Notes under the pieces: model-generated
Databases searched by the model: none
The model's input: only the letters and a program-made list of their open reading frames with translations
Told to the model about the DNA's origin: nothing
DNA from: Streptococcus ovuberis
Lineage (GTDB): Bacteria; Bacillota; Bacilli; Lactobacillales; Streptococcaceae
Direction: 5' to 3'
Assembly: GCF_012396585.1 (NCBI RefSeq)
Contig: NZ_JAAXPR010000005.1
Coordinates: 99,123 to 163,122, forward strand
Length of the DNA: 64,000 bases
In this document: positions 30,401 through 40,450 of the stretch, piece by piece
Numbering within the stretch: the first letter of the stretch is position 1
How the letters are laid out: each line of letters starts with the position of its first letter
Translations under genes and position numbers: made by a program

Positions 30401-32623
30401 ATGATTTCATCAAAGTATGAGTGGATTATCAAGGATCAGCAGCCGGACCAGGCTTTTTTGAAATTAGCCAAAAAGGAGGGGTTAGACAGCTTAACCGCTC
30501 AGTTACTCTATACTAGGGGCGTGACGGATGAGGCTGCTTTAGCAGCATTTTTAAATCCTGCTTTGGAAGACTTGCACGATCCTTATTTGTTGCATGATAT
30601 GGAAAAGGCTGTGGCCCGTATTCGAACAGCGATTGAGACTGCAGAGCCTATCTTGATTTATGGTGATTACGATGCCGATGGCATGACTAGTGCCTCCATT
30701 CTTAAGGAAACCCTGGAGGAGCTTGGAGCTGAGTGCGAGGTCTATCTCCCCAACCGTTTTACAGATGGGTATGGACCTAATCAGAGTGTCTACAAGTATT
30801 TTATTGATCAACAGGGAGTTAGCCTGATTGTAACGGTGGATAATGGCGTAGCTGGGCATGAAGCGATTGCCTATGCACAGGCGCAAGGGGTTGATGTCAT
30901 TGTGACCGATCACCATAGCTTACCAGCAGAGCTACCAGAAGCTTTTGCTATTGTCCATCCAGAACACCCTGAGACCGACTATCCTTTCAAGCATTTAGCA
31001 GGCTGCGGGGTGGCTTTTAAATTGGCCTGTGCCCTTTTAGAAGAGATCAATGTAGACCTTCTGGATTTGGTGGCAATCGGGACAATCGCAGACATGGTTC
31101 CTTTGACGGGTGAGAACCGCGCGATGGTCAAATTTGGTTTGGAAGTCCTCAAACGTACTCAAAGAATGGGCTTGCAAGAATTGTTCCAGTTAGCAGGTAT
31201 TGATCCTACTAGCCTGACAGAAGAGACCGTCGGTTTTCAGTTAGCGCCTCGTCTCAATGCGCTTGGACGCTTAGACGACCCCAATCCAGCGATTGACCTC
31301 CTGACTGGCTTTGACGATGATTTAGCTAGCCAGATTGCGCAGCTCATTGAGGAAAAAAATACGGAGCGCAAGACAATTGTCCAATCCATCTACGAAGAAG
31401 CCAAGGCTATGGTGGATATGAAGCGCCCTGCTCAAGTTTTGGCTAAGGAAGGCTGGAATCCAGGCGTTCTAGGTATCGTTGCCGGCCGGCTCTTAGAGGA
31501 GTTGCATCAGCCGATTATTGTGCTAAGCATCCAGAATGGATCTGCCAAGGGGTCGGCGCGTTCAACAGAAGCGGTTAACCTCTTTGAAGCCCTGTCCCCT
31601 CATCAGTCGATTTTTACCGCCTTTGGCGGTCATAGCGGAGCGGCTGGCATGACTCTACCTGTAGAGCAGTTAGACGCTCTAGCAGACCTTCTTGCGACCT
31701 ACATCCGTGAACAAGAGATAGATCTATCTCAGAAATCCCAGTTGCTCCTTGACGAAGAGTTAGTTCTGGACCAGCTAAGCCTTGATACGATTAAGTCCCT
31801 TGACAAATTAGCTCCCTTTGGCATGGAGCATAAGCAGCCGGTCTTTTACCTGCGTCAGGCCAAAGTGGTCAATGCCAGAGCCATGGGGCAAGACAATGCC
31901 CACCTAAAACTTCGTCTGCAACAAGGCCAGACGGAGATGGATTTAGTAGCCTTTGGCTATGGTGCTTATGTGCGAGAGCTGAGTCAACTTAAGGATTTAG
32001 AGTTTGCAGTGACCCTGTCGGTCAATCAGTGGAACGGGAACACCAGTCTGCAATTGATGATGGTCGATGTCCGAGTGAATGGCGTTCAACTCTATGATCT
32101 CAGGTCTAAAAATCTTGCTCTGCCAGCAGGTGTACCAATCTTGACAGCGGACACCATCAATTCCGTTGTTGCTATTGACCAGTTGCCTGATCAGTTGGCG
32201 GATTTACAGTCCCTCTTTGCTGGCAAAACCTTTGAGGCCATCTATTTCAAGAATACCATTAAAACTCCTTATTACCTGTCTGGCTATGGGACACGTGACC
32301 AATATGCCAAGCTCTACAAGACTATCTACCAGTTTCCAGAGTTTGACGTTCGTTACAAGCTGAAGGCGCTCAGCCATTTTCTCAAAATCGATCAGATTCT
32401 TTTGGTCAAGATGATTCAAATCTTCGAAGAATTAGGCTTTGTGACGATCACAGATGGGGTTATGACGGTTAATAAAGCAGCTGAGAAAAGGCCCATTACC
32501 GACAGCAAGATCTATCAAGACTTGGTCGAAACGGTCAAGTTTCAGGAGTTGATGGCATTGGGGACGCCAGAGGAGATGTATGCGGTGTTGAAGGAGAAAG
32601 AGGATGATTCTGACGAAAAGTGA
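30401..32623 (+). CDS. recJ: Single-stranded-DNA-specific exonuclease RecJ
   Basis: 740 residues. RecJ degrades single-stranded DNA 5' to 3' in recombination and repair. DHH-family motifs are visible: YGDYDADGMTSA (motif I, near residue 86), VTVDNGV (motif II), VTDHHSLP (motif III), and the DHHA1 region SAKGSARSTE with FTAFGGHSGAAGMTL. The C-terminal extension typical of Firmicute RecJ is present. ATG 30401 follows agaaaagaga; a TACAAT -10 lies at 30365-30370. Confidence 0.96.
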   Translation: MISSKYEWIIKDQQPDQAFLKLAKKEGLDSLTAQLLYTRGVTDEAALAAFLNPALEDLHDPYLLHDMEKAVARIRTAIETAEPILIYGDYDADGMTSASILKETLEELGAECEVYLPNRFTDGYGPNQSVYKYFIDQQGVSLIVTVDNGVAGHEAIAYAQAQGVDVIVTDHHSLPAELPEAFAIVHPEHPETDYPFKHLAGCGVAFKLACALLEEINVDLLDLVAIGTIADMVPLTGENRAMVKFGLEVLKRTQRMGLQELFQLAGIDPTSLTEETVGFQLAPRLNALGRLDDPNPAIDLLTGFDDDLASQIAQLIEEKNTERKTIVQSIYEEAKAMVDMKRPAQVLAKEGWNPGVLGIVAGRLLEELHQPIIVLSIQNGSAKGSARSTEAVNLFEALSPHQSIFTAFGGHSGAAGMTLPVEQLDALADLLATYIREQEIDLSQKSQLLLDEELVLDQLSLDTIKSLDKLAPFGMEHKQPVFYLRQAKVVNARAMGQDNAHLKLRLQQGQTEMDLVAFGYGAYVRELSQLKDLEFAVTLSVNQWNGNTSLQLMMVDVRVNGVQLYDLRSKNLALPAGVPILTADTINSVVAIDQLPDQLADLQSLFAGKTFEAIYFKNTIKTPYYLSGYGTRDQYAKLYKTIYQFPEFDVRYKLKALSHFLKIDQILLVKMIQIFEELGFVTITDGVMTVNKAAEKRPITDSKIYQDLVETVKFQELMALGTPEEMYAVLKEKEDDSDEK

Positions 32624-32800
32624 GCTGATTCAAGGTGCAGTAGACTTGTTAGCAACTGCCAACACGAGACAGAGCCTAAATGTGCTGTAAAGGCGGCGCT
32701 TGAAGCAGGACAGTTGGATCATGCTTTGTTTGACCGCTATCGCTATCAACTCGGCAAGATGGATCTGTTCTCCAAAAGACGAAATAGTTGGCAGTTGTAG
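32604..32800 (+). pseudogene. Remnant carrying the C-terminus of ribosome GTPase RsgA
   Basis: An ATG at 32604 overlapping the recJ end opens a 28-residue frame (MILTKSELIQGAVDLLATAN). In a different frame, about 32654-32800 encodes CQHETEPKCAVKAALEAGQL then DHALFDRYRYQL to a stop. This matches the zinc-binding CxH..C..AV tail of RsgA (YjeQ). The GTPase body is absent, so this is a scar of deletion or recombination rather than a gene. Confidence 0.65.
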
Positions 32801-32847
32801 TCCCTCGTTAACAAGAAAAATGATTGAAGGAATGAGAAGGAACCAGA

Positions 32848-33465
32848 ATGGACAGGACCCAAAAAGAGACCATCCAAGTTACAGAAAACCATGTCCGTCA
32901 ACTGTGTCAAAAGGACAGTAGCGGTCATGACTGGTGGCACATTGAGCGTGTCAGAAGGACGGCCTTGACAATTGCTGGGGAAGAAGGTGCCAATCACTTT
33001 ATTTGTGAAATGGCTGCGCTGCTCCACGATGTGGCGGACAGGAAATTCAATGATAGTTTAATAGCTGGACTTGAAAAGGTAGAAGCCTGGCTAAACAATC
33101 AGCCTCTGGCCAAAGAGGACAAGGACCACATTTTAGAGATTATTGAAACGATGTCCTTCACTAGTCAGAAAGAAGGTAAAGCGGTCCCTAGTCTTGAGGG
33201 GCAAGTCGTCCAAGATGCGGATCGTCTAGATGCCTTGGGTGCTATCGGTATCGCAAGAACCATGGCCTATTCGGGACATACAGGCCGCTTGATTTACCAC
33301 CCTGATAGCGATGAGGAGACAGCTGTTCAGCATTTTTATGATAAATTGCTAACGCTAAAAGGCTTAATGAATACCAACTATGGTAAAAGATTAGCGGAGC
33401 AAAGGCACCATTTTATGGAAAGCTATCTTGAGCAGTTTTATGCCGAGTGGTCAGGCCAGCGTTAA
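32848..33465 (+). CDS. HD-domain phosphohydrolase
   Basis: 205 residues. The metal ligands of an HD domain are visible: HDWWHIERV (first His), LLHDVAD (HD pair, about residue 60) and VQDADRLDALGAIG (final Asp). The YedJ-like subfamily acts on small phosphate compounds; the substrate is not known. It is followed 16 bp later by a Pyr_excise-family gene, perhaps one transcript. Confidence 0.85.
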   Translation: MDRTQKETIQVTENHVRQLCQKDSSGHDWWHIERVRRTALTIAGEEGANHFICEMAALLHDVADRKFNDSLIAGLEKVEAWLNNQPLAKEDKDHILEIIETMSFTSQKEGKAVPSLEGQVVQDADRLDALGAIGIARTMAYSGHTGRLIYHPDSDEETAVQHFYDKLLTLKGLMNTNYGKRLAEQRHHFMESYLEQFYAEWSGQR

Positions 33466-33481
33466 TAAGAGGAGAACACCC

Positions 33482-33856
33482 ATGCGCCTTTGGCACCAAG
33501 ATTTGATTACAAAATTGCCTCGCCAGCAGTTGTTGGGGCAACACCGCGAATGTGCTGCCCTACGTGGGAGAGGCTGGGGCAAACCCCATGCCACGGTTAA
33601 CTATGTCTTTGAACATTCGCCCTATAAGCTCTACCAATATCATGTCCTCATCATGGAGGAAATGGTTAAGCGGGGTTACCAACCTGCTCAGTCCTGGTTT
33701 AACCCAAGCTACCGAGGGAAGACAGCACCCCCCTATCAAGAGATCAATCCAGTCCCGCTCACCAGTCCTATTTACCCCGAACATGGGGAGTCTTATTTCA
33801 AAGAATGCTTGGATAATTTACAGAATAAGGGAATTTTATTAGAAGGGTTAAGATAA
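33482..33856 (+). CDS. Pyrimidine dimer DNA glycosylase-like protein (Pyr_excise family, TIGR02328)
   Basis: 124 residues from ATG 33482 (ribosome site aagagga; upstream frame extension discarded). N-terminal MRLWHQDLITKLPRQQLLGQ then HRECAALRGRGWGKPHATVN is the signature of the T4 endonuclease V-like Pyr_excise family. In phage T4 the family enzyme cuts pyrimidine dimers; activity of the streptococcal members is unproven. Confidence 0.8.
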   Translation: MRLWHQDLITKLPRQQLLGQHRECAALRGRGWGKPHATVNYVFEHSPYKLYQYHVLIMEEMVKRGYQPAQSWFNPSYRGKTAPPYQEINPVPLTSPIYPEHGESYFKECLDNLQNKGILLEGLR

Positions 33857-34009
33857 GCAAGGCTCACTAAACAGGTACTTTTATCAGAGATTGGAATCGA
33901 AAAGATTAACCGCTTTACTTGTCTAGTCTATCAGTTAGACCAAGTCTCTTAGTTTCATATATCCCTTGTGATGAGAGGAATTTATTTCCCCTAACGGATG
34001 AGAATATGC

Positions 34010-34015
34010 TATAAT
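34010..34015 (+). promoter_or_regulatory. Extended -10 promoter of apt
   Basis: TGCTATAAT (TG at 34007) lies 36 bp upstream of the apt start codon. No convincing -35 is seen, consistent with an extended -10 promoter. The gene-free 190 bases before it hold nothing else I recognise. Confidence 0.6.
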
Positions 34016-34050
34016 AGACTGTAAAAACTATTTTTAAAGAGAGAACTTAA

Positions 34051-34563
34051 ATGAACTTAAAAGATTATATTGCTCGCATTGATGATTACCCTCAAGAAGG
34101 GATTGTTTTCCGTGATATTAGCCCTTTGATGGCTGATGGGAATGCATACAGCTATGCGGTGCGTGAGATTGTGCAATATGCAACAGATAAGAAGATTGAC
34201 ATGATTGTGGGACCTGAAGCGCGCGGCTTTATCGTGGGTTGTCCGGTAGCTTTTGAGTTAGGTGTCGGATTTGCACCTGTTCGTAAGCCAGGAAAATTGC
34301 CGCGAGAAGTGATTTCAGCAGACTATGAAAAAGAGTACGGTGTGGATACTTTGACCATGCATGCAGATGCTATCCAGCCTGGTCAACGCGTCTTGATTGT
34401 TGATGACCTCTTGGCAACTGGTGGGACGGTTAAGGCAACGATTGAAATGATTGAGCGATTAGGCGGTATCGTAGCCGGTTGTGCCTTCCTCATCGAGTTG
34501 GATGACCTGAAGGGTCGTGAAGCGATCGGTGATTATGATTACAAGGTTTTGATGCATTATTAA
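34051..34563 (+). CDS. apt: Adenine phosphoribosyltransferase
   Basis: 170 residues, full length. It converts adenine and PRPP to AMP in purine salvage. The PRPP-binding motif [20 protein letters not shown] (about 113-132) and the adenine-specific [13 protein letters not shown] loop are both present. ATG 34051 follows aaagagaga. Confidence 0.97.
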   Translation: MNLKDYIARIDDYPQEGIVFRDISPLMADGNAYSYAVREIVQYATDKKIDMIVGPEARGFIVGCPVAFELGVGFAPVRKPGKLPREVISADYEKEYGVDTLTMHADAIQPGQRVLIVDDLLATGGTVKATIEMIERLGGIVAGCAFLIELDDLKGREAIGDYDYKVLMHY

Positions 34564-34583
34564 AAACCTGAAAGAGGACGAAT

Positions 34584-35282
34584 ATGGAAGAAGGACAAGT
34601 GCAAAAAGCGCCTAAAGTAATGTCTGATTTGCGCCAGGACATTGTCAAAATGCCTAAAGCGATTTGGGAGTGTTCAGGGATTAAAATTTATGGGCGTCTT
34701 ATTCGTGCCGTGATTTTTACAACAGATGTGGCCATCATCGCCAATACCAATGCGGATGCTGTCTTGGCGGTTTATCCCTTCACCCCTAGTCCAGCGATTG
34801 CAAAGAGCATCATGTCGGTAGCGACCATTCCGGTTTTGGCAGGGGTTGGTGGTGGTTTGACGACAGGGACACGCTCTGCCAATATGAGCCTCTTTTCAGA
34901 GTCTGAAGGAGCGCTAGCAGTGGTGACGAATGGCCCGACCAATGTCGAAACCATCACTAAGATGAACGAGATGATTGACATTCCGATTATTTACACAGTC
35001 GTTTCAGAGCATTCAGATATTAAGTCACGCTTGGAAGCTGGTGTTGATATTCTCAATGTTTCGGGTGGGAGTCGAACTGTTGAAATTGTGCAAAAAGTTC
35101 GCCAGCGATTTCCAGACGTTCCGATTATGGCAACAGGTGGTCCAAATGAGGAAACCATCAGAGCCGTCATCGCTGCTGGTGCCAATGCGGTCACCTATAC
35201 TCCACCAAGCAATGGAGAGCTTTTCAAGGCCAAGATGGAAAAATACCGCAAACAAGAAAAAGAAAATTTAAAAGAAGTATAG
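34584..35282 (+). CDS. TIM-barrel-like protein of unknown function
   Basis: 232 residues with the strand/loop rhythm of a TIM barrel: VAIIANTNADAVLAVYPF, IPVLAGVGGG, GALAVVTNGPTN, IPIIYTVVSE, GVDILNVSGGSRTVE, VPIMATGGPNEETIRAVIAA, ANAVTYTPPS. The GGP phosphate-binding-like loop suggests a phosphorylated ligand. Streptococcal homologs are usually labelled only as hydrolase-like. Located 20 bp after apt with a shared transcript likely, so a role near nucleotide or vitamin metabolism is possible but unproven. Confidence 0.65.
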   Translation: MEEGQVQKAPKVMSDLRQDIVKMPKAIWECSGIKIYGRLIRAVIFTTDVAIIANTNADAVLAVYPFTPSPAIAKSIMSVATIPVLAGVGGGLTTGTRSANMSLFSESEGALAVVTNGPTNVETITKMNEMIDIPIIYTVVSEHSDIKSRLEAGVDILNVSGGSRTVEIVQKVRQRFPDVPIMATGGPNEETIRAVIAAGANAVTYTPPSNGELFKAKMEKYRKQEKENLKEV

Positions 35283-35316
35283 TTAAAATCTATAACAACT
35301 TCTAAAAAATAGGTGT

Positions 35317-35345
35317 TTGCAAATCAGGTTGCTCTGCCGTATAAT
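35317..35345 (+). promoter_or_regulatory. Sigma-A promoter of metA
   Basis: TTGCAA at 35317-35322 and TATAAT at 35340-35345, spacer 17 bp, 29 bp before the metA start codon. Confidence 0.75.
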
Positions 35346-35374
35346 GAAAGAAAAATGAGTCGAAGGAGCGTTTT

Positions 35375-36319
35375 ATGCCGATTAAGATCCATCAAGATTT
35401 ACCAGCTGTTGATGTTTTAAAATCCGAGAATATTTTTGTGATGGACGATAAGCGGGCAAACCACCAAGATATTCGACCTTTGGATGTTTTGATTGTTAAT
35501 CTGATGCCAACTAAGATCGTGACAGAGACCCAGCTCCTTCGTCTCTTGGCTAATACTCCTTTGCAGCTTAATGTGGAATTTTTACAAATGGTGTCGCACA
35601 CGTCTAAAAATACTGGTGCGGATCACTTGGCTACCTTCTATAAGAGCTTTGAGCAAATCAAGCATCGCTATTACGATGGTCTGATCATCACAGGTGCTCC
35701 GGTTGAAAATCTGCCGTTTGAGGCGGTTAATTACTGGGAGGAGTTGAATCAGGTGATAGCTTGGTCCAAGAGTCATGTCCATTCGACTCTTCACATTTGT
35801 TGGGGAGCGCAGGCAGGTCTTTACTCACGTTATGGGGTAGATAAGACCCGTCTGGAGCAAAAACTATCAGGGATTTTCAGACAAGAGACCCTCACCCCCA
35901 ACAATCCTCTCATGCGTGGATTTGATGATGTTTTCTTGGCGCCACATTCTCGTCATACCACCATTTTGCCAGAAGCCATCGCTGATTTGGATAATTTAGA
36001 GGTTTTGGCCGCTGGTGAGGAGGTAGGGCTATCGATTTTAGCCAGTAAGGATCTTCGGGAAGTGTATAGTTTTGGCCATTTGGAATATGATCGGGACACT
36101 TTAGCTAAGGAATATAGCCGTGATCTCGAGGCTGGACTTAATCCTCGGCTTCCACATAATTACTTTGATGATAATGATCCGACGACCCAACCTCGCCTGC
36201 GTTGGAATCTGGCTGCGGCTCTCTTTTTTAGCAATTGGATCAACTACGCTGTCTATCAGGAAACCCCATATGATTGGCAACTGATCCAATCGGACCCTCT
36301 CCTATCAGCAAGCTTGTAA
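35375..36319 (+). CDS. metA: Homoserine O-acyltransferase MetA
   Basis: 314 residues. It activates homoserine by acylation (acetyl in most Gram-positive MetA) at the start of methionine synthesis. The catalytic Cys lies in [19 protein letters not shown] (near residue 142), His in YSFGHLEYD, and the start [20 protein letters not shown] is diagnostic. Single gene under its own strong promoter, 4 bp before the dnaD start. Confidence 0.95.
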   Translation: MPIKIHQDLPAVDVLKSENIFVMDDKRANHQDIRPLDVLIVNLMPTKIVTETQLLRLLANTPLQLNVEFLQMVSHTSKNTGADHLATFYKSFEQIKHRYYDGLIITGAPVENLPFEAVNYWEELNQVIAWSKSHVHSTLHICWGAQAGLYSRYGVDKTRLEQKLSGIFRQETLTPNNPLMRGFDDVFLAPHSRHTTILPEAIADLDNLEVLAAGEEVGLSILASKDLREVYSFGHLEYDRDTLAKEYSRDLEAGLNPRLPHNYFDDNDPTTQPRLRWNLAAALFFSNWINYAVYQETPYDWQLIQSDPLLSASL

Positions 36320-36328
36320 GGAATGATA

Positions 36329-37009
36329 ATGAGTTATTCAAAACATTTTAAGTCTGGCAATGTGGTTTTACCTGCTGCCTTACTTTTCCATTTTAAGGAC
36401 CTTTTTTCCTCAAGAGACGATTTTTTAGTCTGGCAATTTTTCTTTTACCAAAACACCTCACAGTTGGAGGAATTGGCTCCGAGTACTATTGCTCAGGCGA
36501 CTGGACTGACTGTGGCAGAAGTGAATCAAGCTATTTCGGATTTGCAGTCAGCTGGATTGCTAGAATTCAAAACAATTGAGCTAGCTGGTGAAATTGAAAT
36601 GATTTTTGATGCACTCCCGGCCCTGGATAAGCTGGATACTCTGTTAGCTGACGCTTCGGATTCAAGTGATACTGAGCCATCATTTTCAAATGCTGCAAAG
36701 GCATTAGTGGCTGACTTTGAGCGGGAGCTAGGACGCTTCTTAAGCCCATTTGAGATTGAAGACTTAGAAAAGAGTCTCCAAGAGAATGTGGCGCCTGAAC
36801 TGATTAGAGAGGCTCTTAAAGAGGCAGTGTTCAATGGCAAGGCCAATTGGAAATACATTCAGGCGATTCTGAGAAACTGGAGACGAGAAGGCATTACGAC
36901 CCTTGCTCAAGTTGAGGCTCGTCAGGCCGAGCGAGAGGTACAAATGCAGCCTCAGGGATTAGCTGACTTGGCGGACTATCAAGCAGCCTTGGGTCTTTTT
37001 AAGGATTAA
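36329..37009 (+). CDS. dnaD: DnaD-like primosomal/replication protein
   Basis: 226 residues from ATG 36329 (a second ATG two codons upstream is equally possible). An N-terminal winged-helix domain (STIAQATGLTVAEVNQAISD) is joined to a DnaD_2 domain with the YIQAILRNWRREGITTL motif (about 180-200) that binds DNA. It helps load the replicative helicase. The gene abuts trmK (3-bp gap). Confidence 0.92.
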   Translation: MSYSKHFKSGNVVLPAALLFHFKDLFSSRDDFLVWQFFFYQNTSQLEELAPSTIAQATGLTVAEVNQAISDLQSAGLLEFKTIELAGEIEMIFDALPALDKLDTLLADASDSSDTEPSFSNAAKALVADFERELGRFLSPFEIEDLEKSLQENVAPELIREALKEAVFNGKANWKYIQAILRNWRREGITTLAQVEARQAEREVQMQPQGLADLADYQAALGLFKD

Positions 37010-37011
37010 GT

Positions 37012-37692
37012 ATGGAAAAATTATCAAAACGTTTAAGACAAGTCGCAAGCTTTGTCCCGAAAGGGGCAAGGCTTTTAGATGTAGGCTCAGATCACGCTTA
37101 TCTGCCTCTCTACTTACTGGAGCAAGGGACCATCCATTACGCCATTGCTGGCGAGGTCGTGGAAGGCCCCTATCGGTCTGCCCTCAGTAATGTTCAAAAG
37201 TCCTCTTTTGCTAGCCAAATAGAAGTTCGTCTGGCTGACGGGCTGGCAGCTTTTGAAGCGATAGATGCTATTGATACTATCACTATCTGTGGTATGGGGG
37301 GCCGTTTGATTGCCTCAATTTTGGACAAGGGTGGAAAGAAGTTAGCCAAGGTGAATCGTCTAGTGCTCCAGCCCAATAACCGTGAGGACGAGCTCCGCGG
37401 CTGGCTGAGTCAATCTGGTTATGCTATTTTGGCTGAGGAGATTTTGGAGGAGCAGGGCAAGATTTATGAAATCATAGTGGCAGAAAAAGGACAACAAGCC
37501 TTGTCTGACTTAGATTTGCGCTTTGGTCCCTTCCTGCGTCAAGCAAAATCGCCAGTCTTTTTGAATAAATGGGAGAACGAACTCAAACAATTGGAGCAGG
37601 CTTTAGCTGGTATCCCTGATCGCCACGCGGAAACCCGCTCTGCCATTGCCCAAAACATTCATGCTATTAAGGAGATATTACATGAAAGCTAG
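37012..37692 (+). CDS. trmK: tRNA (adenine(22)-N1)-methyltransferase TrmK
   Basis: 226 residues. The SAM-binding motif I is [17 protein letters not shown], and motif IV is the [15 protein letters not shown] segment; [14 protein letters not shown] is family-specific. It methylates A22 in tRNA. Overlaps the next gene by 11 bp, the usual dnaD-trmK-Nif3 order of streptococci. Confidence 0.95.
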   Translation: MEKLSKRLRQVASFVPKGARLLDVGSDHAYLPLYLLEQGTIHYAIAGEVVEGPYRSALSNVQKSSFASQIEVRLADGLAAFEAIDAIDTITICGMGGRLIASILDKGGKKLAKVNRLVLQPNNREDELRGWLSQSGYAILAEEILEEQGKIYEIIVAEKGQQALSDLDLRFGPFLRQAKSPVFLNKWENELKQLEQALAGIPDRHAETRSAIAQNIHAIKEILHES

Positions 37693-38470
37693 CCAGTTAA
37701 TTGAGCGTTATGAGGCCTTTTGCCCACAGGATTTATCCTTAGAGGGGGACGTTGTCGGACTGCAAATCGGTACGTTGGACAAGGACATTACTAAGGTCTT
37801 AGTAGCTTTGGATTTGAGGGAGCAGACAGTCTGCGAGGCTGTTGAGCAGGGGGCAGAGCTAATCATTGTCAAGCACGCGCCAATCTTTCGTCCGCTAAAA
37901 CATCTTATGGCTACTCCGCAAAACCAGATGGTGCTTGATTTAGTTAAACACGATATCGCTGTCTATGTTAGTCACACTAACATCGATGTGGTTGAAGGGG
38001 GATTAAACGATTGGTTCTGTGACTTGCTAGGTTTGTCCGATGTGGACGTTCTATCGGAAACGGCGGATGGTCAGGGGATCGGTCGTGTGGGGAATATCGC
38101 AACGACCAGCTTTGAAGACTTGGCGAGGAAGGTTAAAGAGACCTTCCAGTTAGACAGCGTCCGTCTGGTCAGCTATAATCGTGCCAATCCGCCCATTTCC
38201 CGCGTTGCTATCTGCGGTGGTTCTGGTCAGTCCTTCTACAAGGATGCTCTGAAGAAGGGAGCTGATGTTTACATCACAGGCGACATCTACTACCATACTG
38301 CCCAGGAGATGCTGACAGATGGCCTTTTAGCTATTGATCCTGGGCATCACATCGAAATTCTCTTTGTCAGTAAAATCGCAGAGCTTCTCAATCAGTGGAT
38401 AACTGAAAATAACTGGGAACTGAAAGTGGTGGAGGCGCAAGAATCAACTAATCCGTTTTGGCATTTGTAG
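37682..38470 (+). CDS. Nif3-like dinuclear metal centre protein
   Basis: 262 residues from ATG 37682 with aaggagat upstream; it overlaps the trmK end. Metal-binding motifs [25 protein letters not shown] and DPGHHIEI are those of the Nif3/YqfO hexameric family. A GTP cyclohydrolase type I role has been proposed for relatives, but function is not settled. Confidence 0.92.
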   Translation: MKASQLIERYEAFCPQDLSLEGDVVGLQIGTLDKDITKVLVALDLREQTVCEAVEQGAELIIVKHAPIFRPLKHLMATPQNQMVLDLVKHDIAVYVSHTNIDVVEGGLNDWFCDLLGLSDVDVLSETADGQGIGRVGNIATTSFEDLARKVKETFQLDSVRLVSYNRANPPISRVAICGGSGQSFYKDALKKGADVYITGDIYYHTAQEMLTDGLLAIDPGHHIEILFVSKIAELLNQWITENNWELKVVEAQESTNPFWHL

Positions 38471-38499
38471 CAACATGGACTTGACTTGGGAGAGCAGGT

Positions 38500-39317
38500 A
38501 TGGGATTTTTGGCCAAATGATTTGGTGTAAAAAAGAAGAATAATCCAGCAAACGAATCGACGGTCATCAAAGAGGAGCCTAATCAATCCTCGGTACTTGA
38601 AGACGTCAGAGCAGGTTTTTCTGACAAGGTGAAGCAGTATCTAGCAACCTTCTCTTCGGATGATACGCCAGGTTGGGGAGCGATTGATGTGGAGTTGAGG
38701 AAGTACTATGCTAAAGGCAGTGAGCGTCACTATGGCACACTGATTAAATACATGATGGGAGGCAAAGACCCCATAGATGGTTTTAGCGTTTATGACAATG
38801 CAGAACAGGAATTTCATCGCCATATCATCAGTTATGAGATGAGTGAACTCTATTTTGAACCCAAAGCTGCAGACAGTGAATTTAGCAAGTGGGGGAGTTG
38901 GCGATGAGAATTCTGCCTTATAAGGAGGATGGCCAAGCGGAGCGGCAAGATGGTACAAGAGTAGAGCATGCCCCTTATTGGGCCATGAACTTGATGCAAA
39001 ATCTGGCACGTTATGTTTTTGAATCTGGCAAGTGGTTCGAACCTTATCATTTTTTCCCAGCCAATTCCCCTATTCGTATGGAAACAGATATAAAACTCGT
39101 TGGGCTTGCCTTTGTTCCGGATGTCCGATTGGAGACAATTGACAGCCCTCACGGGAGTGTACAATGTTTACAAATGGTGGGGGTGACCCGGAAGGAATTG
39201 GACTGGTTATGGGAAAATCCAAAAACATACCGCGTTAAAGAATTGGTGGACAAGATGAGGGAAGCCAATTCCATGTTGCTCCTTGATTTGAAACGTGAAA
39301 AAGACTATGTGGACTAG
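38500..39317 (+). pseudogene. SUFU-domain protein gene broken by a stop and a frameshift
   Basis: Starting at ATG 38500 (MGFLAK) the frame hits TGA at 38518-38520, then continues FGVKKKNNPANE in the same frame. The downstream part, 38629-38907, encodes the N-terminal half of a suppressor-of-fused domain (GTLIKYMMGGKDPIDGFSVY, ISYEMSELYF). The rest, WAMNLMQNLARYVFESGKWF to VQCLQMVGVTRKELDWLWEN, is in another frame to the stop at 39317. Adding one G to the G5 run at 38891-38895 joins the halves. Bacterial SUFU proteins are often immunity proteins for polymorphic toxins. A nonsense plus an indel argue for true decay, though each should be checked. Confidence 0.85.
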
Positions 39318-39368
39318 GTGGATACGACAGTAACTCTTTGGAGATATAAGACTTGTGCAAGATGCGTT

Positions 39369-39401
39369 AACCCTCCTATGGCTTTTAGCCATAGGAGGGT
39401 T
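39369..39401. terminator. Perfect 14-bp hairpin between convergent genes
   Basis: AACCCTCCTATGGC and GCCATAGGAGGGTT are perfect complements around a 5-base loop. Located between the SUFU pseudogene and the minus-strand metallopeptidase, it can end both transcripts. Confidence 0.75.
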
Positions 39402-39454
39402 ATTGCTATAATGGTCTATTGAATTCTAAGTGAGGACTCAGCTAGAAAAGAAGG

Positions 39455-40378
39455 TTAGATATCTCCTGAGAAGGTGTCGCCATGTGCTAGGTCACCGTAT
39501 TGATAACCGCGGTGGAACCATTTTTGGCGTTGGGCGGAAGTGCCGTGGGTAAAGCTATCTGGTACAACTCTTCCATAGGCCTCCTTCTGGAGGGTGTCAT
39601 CTCCGACAGCATGGGCAGCGGTCATCGCTTCGTCAATGTCTCCAACCTCTAGAAGGCCTTGGCCATCGACATATTTTGACCAGGCACCAGCATAGTAATC
39701 TGCTTGGAGCTCCAAGCGGACTGTTAAGGCATTGGCTTCTTTTTCGGAGAGTTTTTGACGAGCCTTATTGAAGTCAGACATGATGCCGAGCTCGGTTTGA
39801 ACGTGGTGACCCACTTCATGAGCGATGACATAGGCCATGGCAAAGTCACCAGACGCCTTGTATTTGGTCGTTAATTCGCGGTAAAAGGAGAGGTCAATGT
39901 AAACCTTGCGATCGCCAGGGCAATAGAAAGGACCAGAGCCTGCCGATCCGAGTCCGCATGCGGTACTTGTCTGACCTTCATAGATAACTAAGACAGGTGG
40001 GTTATATTTCAACCCTTCTTTTGAAAATTCTTTTGTCCAGAAATCTTCAGTACTTTGGAAGACCTTGCTAAGAAAGACTCCTTCTTTATCGGTCATAGTA
40101 GATGTAGTACTTTCAGTTTGGTTTTGGTAAGATTGAGAGTAGCCACCGTTGGTGTCAAAACCGAGAAAATCTCCAAAACCTGATCCGCCCCCCATCAAGC
40201 CAAATAAGAGCAAAAGGAGGATAAGCCACTTGCCTTTGCCTGATGAAAAAAGGAGTTGAAGAAGCAGGTTTCCTCCTAGCCCAGAGCCAGTTAGGCCACC
40301 TCCTTGTCTTCTGGAAGAATAACCGCTGCCACGACGGTCCTCTACACGTTGACTTTCTTTTAAGTCATCAATTTTCAT
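39455..40378 (-). CDS. YpfJ-type neutral zinc metallopeptidase, membrane-anchored
   Basis: 307 residues. After a basic N-terminus (DLKESQRVEDRRGSGYSSRR) comes one membrane helix (about 50-66, GKWLILLLLLFGLMGGG), then an extracellular domain with the HExxH zinc site in AYVIAHEVGHHVQTELG. The C-terminus includes AVGDDTLQKEAYGRVVPDSF, the signature of the KPN_02809/YpfJ family. Substrate unknown. Convergent with the SUFU pseudogene. Confidence 0.9.
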   Translation of the reverse strand: MKIDDLKESQRVEDRRGSGYSSRRQGGGLTGSGLGGNLLLQLLFSSGKGKWLILLLLLFGLMGGGSGFGDFLGFDTNGGYSQSYQNQTESTTSTMTDKEGVFLSKVFQSTEDFWTKEFSKEGLKYNPPVLVIYEGQTSTACGLGSAGSGPFYCPGDRKVYIDLSFYRELTTKYKASGDFAMAYVIAHEVGHHVQTELGIMSDFNKARQKLSEKEANALTVRLELQADYYAGAWSKYVDGQGLLEVGDIDEAMTAAHAVGDDTLQKEAYGRVVPDSFTHGTSAQRQKWFHRGYQYGDLAHGDTFSGDI

Positions 40379-40450
40379 AAATCACCTATTTTTTATTAAT
40401 CTTTTCATCTATTATACTCTAAAAAGGTCAAATATGAAAGCTTTGTCTCC

